In this document: positions 1 through 8,122 of the stretch, one piece after another | Layout: each line of letters opens with the position of its first letter | Numbering within the stretch: the stretch's first letter is position 1 | NCBI GenBank assembly: GCA_963703385.1 | Contig: OY969816.1 | Span: forward strand, 3,906,001-3,970,000 | DNA length: 64,000 bases | Reading direction: 5' to 3' | Origin: Rhodoblastus sp963703385 | GTDB taxonomy: Bacteria > Pseudomonadota > Alphaproteobacteria > Rhizobiales > Beijerinckiaceae | Notes under the pieces: generated by a model | The model's input: only the letters and a program-made list of their open reading frames with translations | Told to the model about the DNA's origin: nothing | The model's database searches: none | Program-made: the position numbers and the translations under genes

Positions 1-1349
1 TTGACGCGGGCGCGGTCTGGGCGAGCCGCGCCTTCGCCATGCGGGCGGCGACGAAATCGAGCCTATACCGCAACGCGGTCACGCGCGGCGCGGTCGAATG
101 TGTCTTCGAGGCGCTGGACATGATCCGGGCCGGCAAGCGGCCCGGCCCGCCGCCGCCGCTTCAACCGATCAAGCCGTTTTGTGCGCGCGCGTCACGCGAG
201 ATCGATTTCCGGCGCGACGATACGGCGGCGGTCCTGCGCAAAATCCGTTCGGCGGACGGCGCGCCAGGGGCGATCGCGGAAATCGCCGGACGCAAGCTTT
301 TGTGTTTCGACGCCCGCGAGGCCCACGATTTGCCGCGCGGCGCTGCGGGAGAAATTCTGGCGCGGGGCGGCAAGGCCATCGCCGTCGCGACCCGCGACGG
401 CGCCGTCTGGATCGGCTGTCTGCGCGAAATTCCGGCCGGGTCGCTGAAGCTGCCCGCGAGTCTTGTGCTGGCGATGGAAACCGCGGCGCTGCCGGAGCGG
501 CAGGGCTATTCGAACATCGGCTACCAACAGGCCGGCGAGGTAGGCTATCTCAGTTTCGACTTTTACAACGGCGCGATGAGCACATCCGATTGCCGCTCGC
601 TTCAAAGCGCTGTTCAGGCCGCGCGCGGACACAAGGCGCGGGCGCTCGTGCTGACGGGCGGGCCGGACTATTGGTCGAACGGCCTCCATCTCGGGCTCAT
701 CGAGGCGGCGGAAAGCCCGGCCGAGGAATCGTGGCGGAACATCAATGCGATGAACGATTGCGTGCGCGCCTTGCTCGACATCGACGACCGCCTTGTCATT
801 TCGTGCCTTCGCGGCAATGCGGGCGCGGGCGGAGTCTTTCTGGCGCTTGCGGCCGATCTCGTGCTGATGCGACGCGGCGTCGTGCTCAACCCGCATTACA
901 AGGACATGGGCAATCTCTATGGTTCGGAATATTGGACCTATCTCCTGCCGCGACGGGTCGGAGAGGACGCCGCGCGAAAAATCACGCAAGAACGGTTGCC
1001 GATGGGCGCCGACGAAGCGCTGCGGCTGAAACTGATCGACGCCGTTGTTCCCGAGGCGCCGGACGAAGCCGAGGCCGCTTGCCGGGCGATGATCGACGAT
1101 CTCGTCTCCGCGCCGGAATTTCCGCGCCGCATCGCGGCGAAACGCGCCCGGCGCGCCCGCGACGAGGCGCAAAAGCCGCTTGAAGCCTACCGGCGGGAGG
1201 AGCTTGAACGGATGCGGCGCAATTTCTGGGGCTTCGATCCCTCCTATCATGTCGCCCGGCATAATTTTATCCGCAAGGTCGCGAAATCGCGCACCCCGCT
1301 CCATCTCGCCGTTCATCGATCGCTGGCCGGAAGGACTCCGCAACGATGA
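1..1349 (+). CDS. hypX: HypX/HoxX hydrogenase maturation protein (5'-truncated by window edge)
   Basis: C-terminal ~448 residues of HypX (family ~560 aa), the enzyme that makes the CO ligand of NiFe hydrogenases from formyl-tetrahydrofolate under aerobic conditions. The reading frame is open from base 3, so the first in-window ATG (39) is internal; the N-terminal formyl-transferase domain lies mostly upstream. Seen here: the linker motif KSSLYRNAVTRGAV near the start, then an enoyl-CoA hydratase/crotonase fold with LVLTGGPDYWSNG and GNAGAGGVFLALAADLVLM, followed by the HypX-typical HYKDMGNLYGSEYWTYLLP. The C-terminus (FWGFDPSYHVARHNFIRKV) looks complete. The stop overlaps the ATG of the hypE remnant by the four bases ATGA. 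The organism therefore probably has a NiFe-hydrogenase locus just outside this window. Confidence 0.9.
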   Translation, partial: DAGAVWASRAFAMRAATKSSLYRNAVTRGAVECVFEALDMIRAGKRPGPPPPLQPIKPFCARASREIDFRRDDTAAVLRKIRSADGAPGAIAEIAGRKLLCFDAREAHDLPRGAAGEILARGGKAIAVATRDGAVWIGCLREIPAGSLKLPASLVLAMETAALPERQGYSNIGYQQAGEVGYLSFDFYNGAMSTSDCRSLQSAVQAARGHKARALVLTGGPDYWSNGLHLGLIEAAESPAEESWRNINAMNDCVRALLDIDDRLVISCLRGNAGAGGVFLALAADLVLMRRGVVLNPHYKDMGNLYGSEYWTYLLPRRVGEDAARKITQERLPMGADEALRLKLIDAVVPEAPDEAEAACRAMIDDLVSAPEFPRRIAAKRARRARDEAQKPLEAYRREELERMRRNFWGFDPSYHVARHNFIRKVAKSRTPLHLAVHRSLAGRTPQR

Positions 1350-1522
1350 ATCCGTCCGGGGCCGTCCTCGTCGTCCCGCGCGCCCATGAGCTTGGCCGCG
1401 GCGCCGCGATCATCGGCCATGTCGCCGCGGACGAACATCGCTTGGTGCAGATGGCGACAAGCTTCCGCGGCGACCGCATCGTCGATTGGTTGTCAGGCGA
1501 ACAATTGCCGCGCATCTGTTGA
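1346..1522 (+). pseudogene. hypE: hypE 3'-end remnant (58 codons)
   Basis: A 58-codon frame starting in an ATGA overlap with hypX. Its product ends in SGEQLPRIC, the signature C-terminus of HypE, whose terminal Cys is carbamoylated and dehydrated to thiocyanate to supply CN to NiFe hydrogenases. The preceding GRGAAIIGHVAADEHRLVQM also matches the end of HypE. The other ~290 residues (ATP-binding and dimerisation domains) are absent; the hypX stop sits where they should be. Either a deletion removed the 5' part of hypE or hypX was inserted into it. It may still be translated by coupling but cannot be an active HypE. Too short for domain-level certainty, but the terminal motif is distinctive. 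Confidence 0.72.
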
Positions 1523-1873
1523 GGGACGGGCGCGGTTTGCCATTGTGGCGATGGGGTGCCGTTTTTTTGCGGTGCGGGAAGGTGCTGATTTTAAAAATTA
1601 TTTTAGTTTGGTCGGGGAGCAGTTCAGGCTAAGAAAGTTGATCGGAAATCCGGTGCAGGGTCGGAAGGCCCGCGCGCGGTTTCAGGTCTTCCTGCCGAGG
1701 TGGACAATGGCTTTGCACGTCCGCGACCCATCCCCATCCGCAGTCATGCGCGATCGAGAAGGCGACGAACCGTCGTGAGCGCGGCGCCGGTTCAGGCCGC
1801 GATCGGCGGCCTCGAACGACCGGCGACATCTCATCTCGTCTGAATTTTTCCCACCGTCCTCGGGGTCAGGTGA
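1523..1873. other. Intergenic region, 351 bp
   Basis: Between the hypE remnant and the RND pump. It contains an AT-rich patch around 1590-1615 in otherwise GC-rich DNA, which could carry the pump promoter, but no convincing -35/-10 pair or operator was found. Open frames here lack recognisable motifs. No membrane-fusion protein gene precedes the pump. Confidence 0.4.
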
Positions 1874-4800
1874 ATGCTTGCGCTTGTCCGCATCGCTCTG
1901 CAGCGTCCTTATACTTTTATCGTCATGGGGATGCTGATCTGTATTTTCGGCGTCATGTCCTGGGTGCGCACGCCGACCGATATTTTTCCCGCCATCCGCA
2001 TCCCCGTGGTCGCGGTGGTCTGGACCTATAACGGCCTGCCGCCGGAGGACATGTCCGGACGCGTCGTCTATTATTACGAACGCGCCATCAGTTCGACCGT
2101 CAATGACATCGGGCACATCGAATCCCAGTCGTTGTCCGGTTATGGCGTGGTGAAGATCTTCTTCCAGCCGACGGTGAACATCAACGCGGCGCTGGCCCAG
2201 ATCACCGCCGCGTCGCAAACCGTTCTGAAGCTGCTGCCGCCCGGCATTACGCCGCCGTATGTGCTGAGCTTCGACGCCTCCAGCGTGCCGGTGATCCAGC
2301 TGGCCTTGTCGAGCAATTCTTTGCCCCAGTCGAAGATTTTCGACTTCGGGCAGAATCTGATCCGGCCACAGCTCGCCATGGTTGCGGGCGCGGCGGTGCC
2401 CTCGCCCTATGGCGGCGAGGTGCGGCAGGTTCAGATCGACGTCGATCAGGGAAAGCTGCTTTCCTATGGCCTGTCGGCGGATGACGTCGTTCGCGCGATC
2501 GGCCAGCAGGATCTGATCATTCCCGCCGGAACCGAAAAGATCGGCAGCAAGGAATATGTCGTCCAGCTGAACGACTCGCCGCAAACGATCCCGAAGCTCA
2601 ACCTTTTGCCGATCCGAACGGTCAATGGCGCGACGGTGCGGATCGCCGACGTCGCTTATGCGCACGATAGCTTTCCGCCGCAGATCAACATGGTGCGGGT
2701 CGACGGCTCGAACGCCGTGCTGATGACCATCCTCAAGGCGGGCTCGGCTTCGACGCTGGACGTCATCAACGGCGTCAAGGGCTTGCTGCCGCTGGTGAAA
2801 GAAATGCTGCCGGAATCGATCAAGCTGGTCGCCGTGGGCGACCAGTCGCCCTTCGTCGAGAGCGCGGTCCATACGGTGGTTTTCGAGGGCGTGCTGGCCG
2901 CGTCGCTGACCGGCCTGATGATCCTGGTCTTTCTGGGAAGCTGGCGCTCGACGGTCATCATCATCATTTCCATCCCGCTCGCCATCCTGTTCTCGGTCAC
3001 CCTGCTCGCGGCGACCGGCGAAAACATCAATGTCATGACGCTGGGCGGCCTTGCTTTGGCGGTCGGCATTCTGGTCGACGACGCCACGGTGACGATCGAG
3101 AACATCAACTACCAGCTCGAACAGAAGAAGGAGATCGAGGCCGCGATCATGGACGGCGCCCGCCAGATCGTGATTCCGGCCACGGTGTCGCTGCTCTGCA
3201 TCTCCATCGTCTTCGTGCCGATGTTCAGTCTCGGCGGCATTTCCGGCTATTTGTTCCGGCCGATGGCCAAGGCGGTGGTCTTCGCGCTGATTGGCTCCTA
3301 TCTCCTGTCGCGCACTTTGGTGCCGACCATGGCGAATTATCTCCTGGCCGGTCACGCGCACGACCCGGACGCGGAGCCGCGCAGCATTTTCGGGCGTTTC
3401 CAGCACGGATTCGAACGGCGTTTTGCGGCGGCGCGGAACGGCTATGAGCGCATCCTCTCCATCGCGATGCGGCGACGCAAGGTGTTCATCGGCGGTTTCA
3501 TGGGCTTTGTCCTGGCCTCGCTGACGCTCGTGCCCACCCTTGGCCAGAATTTCTTCCCGCCGGTGGAGTCGATTCAGCTGAAGCTCCATGTGCGAGGCCC
3601 GACGGGTCTGCGCATCGAGGAGACCGGGCGGCTGTTCACCCGCGTCGAGGACGCCATCAGACAGATCGCCGGCCCCGGAGCCATTTCCTCGATCGTCGAC
3701 AATATTGGGCTGCCGATCAGCGGCATCAACATGGCCTACGGCAATTCCGGCACCATCGGCTCGGCGGATGGCGACATTCTGATCACCCTCAAGGAAGGCC
3801 AGGAAAAGCAGAGCGATGAACTGGTCCGCGTCCTGCGCGAGAAGCTCCCGCAGCTTTTCCCCGATGCGACCTTCTCCTTCCTTCCCGCGGATATCGTGAC
3901 GCAGATTCTCAATTTCGGTCTGCCGGCTCCGATCGACGTCCAGATCGTCGGCAATAATCGCGAGGGCAATCGCGAACTCGCCAACAAGCTGCTGAAACGC
4001 ATCGCCGGGGTGCCGGGCGTCGCCGACGCCCGCATCCAGCAGCCTGGCGATCTCCCGACGATCAAGGTGGATGTCAATCGCATTCTCGCCGACCGCCTCG
4101 GCGTCACTGAACAAAACATCGCCAAGTCCATGCTCACCACCCTGGCCGGCTCGATCCAGACCAATCCGGTGTTCTGGCTCAATCCGCAGAATGGCGTGTC
4201 CTATCCGGTCGTGGTTCAGACGCCGCAATATTGGATGCACTCGCTGCTGGACCTGGCCCGCATCCCGGTTTCCGTGGGCGGCTCGCCGCAGATGCTCGGC
4301 GCCCTCGCCGATATCGGGCGGACCGTCACCGACGCGGTGGTCTCTCATTATTCCGTCCAGCCGGTGCTCGACATCTACGCGACCAACAGCGGACGCGATC
4401 TCGGCAGCGTCTCCAGGGACATCAACAAGATCCTCGACGAATTCCAGTCGCAGCGCCCGCGCGGCACGCAGATCATCCTGCGCGGCCAGACGGCGACGAT
4501 GAACTCGGCCTATACTCAACTTTATGAGGGATTGGCGCTGGCCGTGGTGCTGATCTATCTGCTGATCGTGGTCAATTTCCAATCCTGGACCGATCCTTTC
4601 GTGATCGTTTCGGCGCTGCCGGCGGCGCTGGCGGGCGTGACCTGGATGCTGTTCGCGACCCATACGACCCTTTCCGTCCCGGCGCTGACCGGCGCGATCA
4701 TGACCATGGGCGTGGCGACGGCCAATTCGATCCTGGTGGTGAGTTTTGCCCGCGAACAGCTGTCAGAGGGGCTTGAGCCCTTTGCGGCGGCGTTGAACGC

Positions 4801-5044
4801 CGGCGTCGGGCGTTTCCGCCCGGTGCTGATGACGGCGCTGGCGATGATCATCGGCATGGCGCCGATGGCGTTGAGCGCCGAGCAGAACGCGCCGCTCGGC
4901 CGCGCCGTGATCGGCGGCCTTATTTTTGCGACCGTAGCTACTCTGATCTTCGTTCCCGTGGTGTTCGGCCTCGTCCACTCCTGGGGCGAGAACGGCCAAA
5001 CGGACGAGACAGGCGAGACCGCCGTCCCCGAAAACGCTCATTGA
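1874..5044 (+). CDS. RND-family efflux permease (AcrB/AcrF-like)
   Basis: A 1056-residue inner-membrane RND pump, normal length for the family. N-terminal TM1 (RPYTFIVMGMLICIFGV), two large periplasmic loops, and the TM4 proton-relay acidic pair in GILVDDATVTIENI at about residue 402. The TM10 segment reads TMGVATANSILVVSF: the Lys that completes the relay in AcrB (K940) is replaced by Ala, so this is a divergent subfamily. The C-terminus is short and acidic. No membrane-fusion or outer-membrane partner is adjacent; the nearest such genes (8123-12281) belong to a separate EmrAB-type operon on the other strand. Substrate unknown. The ATG at 1874 follows GGTGA with short spacing. Likely partners are encoded elsewhere. 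Confidence 0.9.
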   Translation: MLALVRIALQRPYTFIVMGMLICIFGVMSWVRTPTDIFPAIRIPVVAVVWTYNGLPPEDMSGRVVYYYERAISSTVNDIGHIESQSLSGYGVVKIFFQPTVNINAALAQITAASQTVLKLLPPGITPPYVLSFDASSVPVIQLALSSNSLPQSKIFDFGQNLIRPQLAMVAGAAVPSPYGGEVRQVQIDVDQGKLLSYGLSADDVVRAIGQQDLIIPAGTEKIGSKEYVVQLNDSPQTIPKLNLLPIRTVNGATVRIADVAYAHDSFPPQINMVRVDGSNAVLMTILKAGSASTLDVINGVKGLLPLVKEMLPESIKLVAVGDQSPFVESAVHTVVFEGVLAASLTGLMILVFLGSWRSTVIIIISIPLAILFSVTLLAATGENINVMTLGGLALAVGILVDDATVTIENINYQLEQKKEIEAAIMDGARQIVIPATVSLLCISIVFVPMFSLGGISGYLFRPMAKAVVFALIGSYLLSRTLVPTMANYLLAGHAHDPDAEPRSIFGRFQHGFERRFAAARNGYERILSIAMRRRKVFIGGFMGFVLASLTLVPTLGQNFFPPVESIQLKLHVRGPTGLRIEETGRLFTRVEDAIRQIAGPGAISSIVDNIGLPISGINMAYGNSGTIGSADGDILITLKEGQEKQSDELVRVLREKLPQLFPDATFSFLPADIVTQILNFGLPAPIDVQIVGNNREGNRELANKLLKRIAGVPGVADARIQQPGDLPTIKVDVNRILADRLGVTEQNIAKSMLTTLAGSIQTNPVFWLNPQNGVSYPVVVQTPQYWMHSLLDLARIPVSVGGSPQMLGALADIGRTVTDAVVSHYSVQPVLDIYATNSGRDLGSVSRDINKILDEFQSQRPRGTQIILRGQTATMNSAYTQLYEGLALAVVLIYLLIVVNFQSWTDPFVIVSALPAALAGVTWMLFATHTTLSVPALTGAIMTMGVATANSILVVSFAREQLSEGLEPFAAALNAGVGRFRPVLMTALAMIIGMAPMALSAEQNAPLGRAVIGGLIFATVATLIFVPVVFGLVHSWGENGQTDETGETAVPENAH

Positions 5045-5054
5045 GGATCGTGAA

Positions 5055-5147
5055 ATGAGCCGGCTGTCGCAATGTCCAAAATGTCCAAAATGTCCATGTC
5101 GCGCACAGCGCGTCGCCGGCCGTGACACGCGAAGAAGGAAGGGATGA
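5055..5147 (+). CDS. Cys-rich 30-residue micro-ORF
   Basis: Small open frame MSRLSQCPKCPKCPCRAQ..., 30 residues, with a plausible Shine-Dalgarno (GAGG) seven bases upstream of its ATG. The CPK CPK CPC core is encoded by three perfect 9-bp tandem repeats (5071-5097). The stop TGA (5145-5147) overlaps an ATG at 5144 and lies 2 bases before the preferred start of the next gene, itself Cys-rich, so the two look translationally coupled. It could be a metal-binding peptide, a Cys-codon leader that senses Cys-tRNA, or a chance frame created by the repeat. No family is recognised. Confidence 0.4.
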   Translation: MSRLSQCPKCPKCPCRAQRVAGRDTRRRKG

Positions 5148-5149
5148 AA

Positions 5150-5590
5150 ATGCCAGCCAATGAAGCCGGTTCGGCCAAGTGCGCCACTTGCCTTTACTGG
5201 GGCCTGGAGCCCCCAAGGAAAGGCTTATGCCAGCGTCACGCGCCCATCGCCGGCGAAAGCGAATTGGTCGCGCATTGGCCGCACACCAATGACTGGCAAT
5301 GGTGCGGCGAATATGTTGCTGGCGCCGGCCAGCGCGTCACCCACTGCGTCGACTGCCGGTTCTGGAGCCGCTGGCCGAATGGTCTCGAACCGAGGGACCG
5401 CGACGACAAATTCGAAGTGTGGTGGGCAAAGGCCGGCCATTGTCTCCGTTTCGCGCCAAAGCCCTCTCTTGAACTCGGGCCCCGCGCCTTCTGGCCTGCG
5501 ACCAACGCGACCGATTTGTGCGGCGACGCCGCACCGGATTTGCGCGTCGATTCGGAGGATGAAGGCCAACGGCGATTTTCGGGGCGCTGA
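5150..5590 (+). CDS. Duplicated Cys4-module protein, function unknown
   Basis: A 146-residue soluble protein with two copies of the same ~60-residue module. Module 1 has CATCLYW, then LCQRHAP, then WPHTNDWQWCGEY. Module 2 has CVDCRFW, then HCLRFAP, then WPATNATDLCGD. Each is C-x2-C-x2-(W), C-x-R-x-x-P, and WP-x-T...CG, that is four Cys per module, which suggests a bound Zn or Fe-S centre in each. Start chosen at ATG 5150 because AGGAAGGG lies at good spacing; ATG 5144 would have none. No signal peptide. It follows the Cys-rich micro-ORF and precedes the P-type ATPase. I do not recognise a named family; an Fe-S or Zn ribbon role is inference. Confidence 0.75.
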   Translation: MPANEAGSAKCATCLYWGLEPPRKGLCQRHAPIAGESELVAHWPHTNDWQWCGEYVAGAGQRVTHCVDCRFWSRWPNGLEPRDRDDKFEVWWAKAGHCLRFAPKPSLELGPRAFWPATNATDLCGDAAPDLRVDSEDEGQRRFSGR

Positions 5591-5773
5591 GCGCGCCGAG
5601 CCGGCTTAAAAAAAATATCATGACATCCCCAGTTTGCCGTCCAGATCGCGAAAGACATTTAATTTGAAGGACAGCGCGGCTTATCTCATCAGTCGCGATC
5701 CTTCGCGAATGGGCGCCACGAAGCTTTAGTCCTTCTCCAGGATCGGGAGGATGGACAGGATGAGCAGGCTGCC

Positions 5774-8116
5774 ATGACCGATTTTTTTTCCCCGCCGCCC
5801 CCTTCCGCCACTCGGGATCGGGCCGGACTGTCGTCCGATGAGGCGCGGCGGCTGCTCGCGCAATTTGGCTTCAACGAGGTTGCGGAATTGAAGCCAAATC
5901 CCTTGCTCGCCTTGCTTGCGCATTTCTGGGCCCCGGTGCCGTGGATGTTGGAAGCCGCCGTGGTGCTGCAGGCCTTGGTCGGGGAATATTTCGAAGCGGG
6001 TCTGATCGCCGGCCTTCTCGTGTTCAACGCGCTGCTTTCCTTCGTTCAGGGGGCGAGGGCGGAGGCCGCCCTGACGGCGCTCAAGTCGCGTCTGGCGCTG
6101 ACCGCTTCGGCGCGGCGGGACGGGGCCTGGACCATGCTCCCGGCCCGCGAGCTCGTTCCGGGCGATCTGGTGAAACTTTCGCTTGGCGCCATCGTGCCCG
6201 CGGATGTGCGGCTCGTCGCCGGCAATGTGCTGCTCGATCAGTCGATGATCACCGGCGAATCGCTTCCCGCCGAGGCCGGCGCGGGCGACAAGACCTATGC
6301 CGGCGCCATGGTCCGGCGCGGCGAGGCGGAGGCCGTCGCGACGGCGACCGGGCCGCGCACTTTTTCCGGCCGGGCCGCCGAACTGGTGCGCATCGCCCAG
6401 GGGCCGAGCGCGGAGCAGGCGGCGATCCTTCGGGTGGTCCGTAATCTCGCTCTGTTCAACGGTTTCGTGCTGCTGCTGATGATCGGCTATGCGCGCGCCC
6501 ATGACATGCCGGCGACGCATCTGATCATGCTCACGCTGACCGTCCTTCTCGCGTCGGTCCCGGTGGCTCTGCCGGCGACCTTCACTTTGGCCAGCGCCCT
6601 TGGCGCGCAAAGTCTGATCCGCCAGGGCGTGCTGCCGACCAGGCTTTCGGCGGTCCATGACGCAGCGGCAATGGACGTGCTTTGCTCCGACAAGACCGGA
6701 ACCCTGACCCAGAACGCGCTTCACGTGGACGCGACGCGCGTATTCTCGGGCTTCGGCGAGGCCGAGCTTCTGGCCCTGGGCGCCGCCGCCAGCAGCGAGG
6801 GCGGCAAGGACCCGGTGGACGCGGCCGTGCGCGCGGCGGCTAGCGACGCCGGGGCGGCGCCAGAAAAGACGATCGATTTCACGCCCTTCGATCCCGCAAA
6901 AAAATATTCGCAAGCCGTGATCGCGCGCGACGGGGAGACCTGGAGGGTGGTCAAGGGCGCCTTCGCGACCATCGCCGGCCTCGCGGAAACGCCGGCGGAA
7001 GCGACCGTCGCCGCCAATGAGCTTGCCGCGCGCGGCGCCCGCGTGCTGGCGATCGCCTGCGGCCCTGCCGACCACTTGCGCGTCGCGGGACTGATCGCAC
7101 TGAGCGATCCGCCGCGCGCCGACGCCGCGCCTTTGATCGGCGAGCTGGCCACGCTTGGGGTCGCGACAGTCATGGTCACCGGCGACGCGGCGACGACCGC
7201 CGGCGCGGTCGCCCAGGCCATCGGCGTCAAGGGCGCGGTCTGCCCCGCCGGGAAAATTCCCGACCGGGTTTCGCCTGGGGATTACGGCGTCTTCGCCGGC
7301 GTCTTTCCCGAGGACAAGTTTCGGCTGGTGAAAGCGTTCCAGAAGAGCGGCCACACGGTCGGCATGTGCGGCGACGGAGCGAACGATGCGCCGGCCTTGC
7401 GGCAGGCGCAGATCGGAATCGCCGTCTCCACCGCGACCGATGTGGCCAAATCGGCGGCGGGATTGGTGCTCACCGAACCGGGCCTTGGCGGGATCGTGGC
7501 GGCGGTCAAGGAGGGCCGCGCCGCGTTCCAGCGCATCCTGACCTATACGATCAACGCGCTGCTCAAAAAGATCGAAATGGCCTTGTTCCTAGGCGTCGGG
7601 CTGGTGATGACCGGCCATGCGGTGCTGACGCCGCTCCTCATGGTGTTCCTGCTGGTGACCAATGATTTTCTGACCATGTCGCTGACCACCGACCGCGCCC
7701 GTCCGTCGCCGCGCCCGGATCTCTGGCGGATCGGCGCGGTCACCGGCGCGGCGATCGCGCTCGGCCTCGTCAAGCTCGCTTTCTCGACCGCTGTGCTGGC
7801 GGTGGGCTATTTCGGCCTCGGCCTCGCGATCGGCCCGTTGCGGACGCTGGCCTTTTTCACCATGGTGGTGGACGCGCAGGCGACCGTCTACGCGATCCGG
7901 GAACGGCGGCGGCTGTGGTCGTCCCGGCCCGGGGGCTGGGTGATCGCTTCGAGCGCGGTCGATCTTGCCATCGGCGCCCTGGTTTCGTCGAGCGGCTGGC
8001 TGACTCCGGCGCTTCCCCTTGGCGTCCTGGTTGGGCTCGTCGCGGCGGCGGCGGTCTTCGCGCTGGGGCTCGACGCCATCAAGGCGCCGGTCTTCCGCCG
8101 ACTCGGGATCGTCTGA
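5774..8116 (+). CDS. P3A-type H+-translocating P-type ATPase (PMA1-like)
   Basis: A 780-residue cation pump of the plasma-membrane H+-ATPase class, exporting protons with ATP hydrolysis. Seen: the N-terminal cation-ATPase segment (GLSSDEARRLLAQFGFNEV), actuator motif TGES (SMITGESLPAEAG, ~residue 160), the phosphorylated Asp in CSDKTGTLTQN (~residue 307), the hinge MCGDGANDAPALRQAQIG (~residue 533), and a C-terminal membrane region starting ALLKKIEMALFLG. There are no N-terminal metal-binding Cys motifs and no CPC/SPC in TM6, which argues against a heavy-metal P1B pump. The size fits the short prokaryotic P3A pumps. It may serve pH homeostasis. The 183 bp upstream is otherwise empty. Confidence 0.88.
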   Translation: MTDFFSPPPPSATRDRAGLSSDEARRLLAQFGFNEVAELKPNPLLALLAHFWAPVPWMLEAAVVLQALVGEYFEAGLIAGLLVFNALLSFVQGARAEAALTALKSRLALTASARRDGAWTMLPARELVPGDLVKLSLGAIVPADVRLVAGNVLLDQSMITGESLPAEAGAGDKTYAGAMVRRGEAEAVATATGPRTFSGRAAELVRIAQGPSAEQAAILRVVRNLALFNGFVLLLMIGYARAHDMPATHLIMLTLTVLLASVPVALPATFTLASALGAQSLIRQGVLPTRLSAVHDAAAMDVLCSDKTGTLTQNALHVDATRVFSGFGEAELLALGAAASSEGGKDPVDAAVRAAASDAGAAPEKTIDFTPFDPAKKYSQAVIARDGETWRVVKGAFATIAGLAETPAEATVAANELAARGARVLAIACGPADHLRVAGLIALSDPPRADAAPLIGELATLGVATVMVTGDAATTAGAVAQAIGVKGAVCPAGKIPDRVSPGDYGVFAGVFPEDKFRLVKAFQKSGHTVGMCGDGANDAPALRQAQIGIAVSTATDVAKSAAGLVLTEPGLGGIVAAVKEGRAAFQRILTYTINALLKKIEMALFLGVGLVMTGHAVLTPLLMVFLLVTNDFLTMSLTTDRARPSPRPDLWRIGAVTGAAIALGLVKLAFSTAVLAVGYFGLGLAIGPLRTLAFFTMVVDAQATVYAIRERRRLWSSRPGGWVIASSAVDLAIGALVSSSGWLTPALPLGVLVGLVAAAAVFALGLDAIKAPVFRRLGIV

Positions 8117-8122
8117 GCGAAG

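Noticed and set aside
1682..4663. 993-codon open frame on the minus strand across the RND pump
   Set aside because: His/Arg/Asp-rich composition with no motifs; it is the antisense of a well-supported GC-rich gene.
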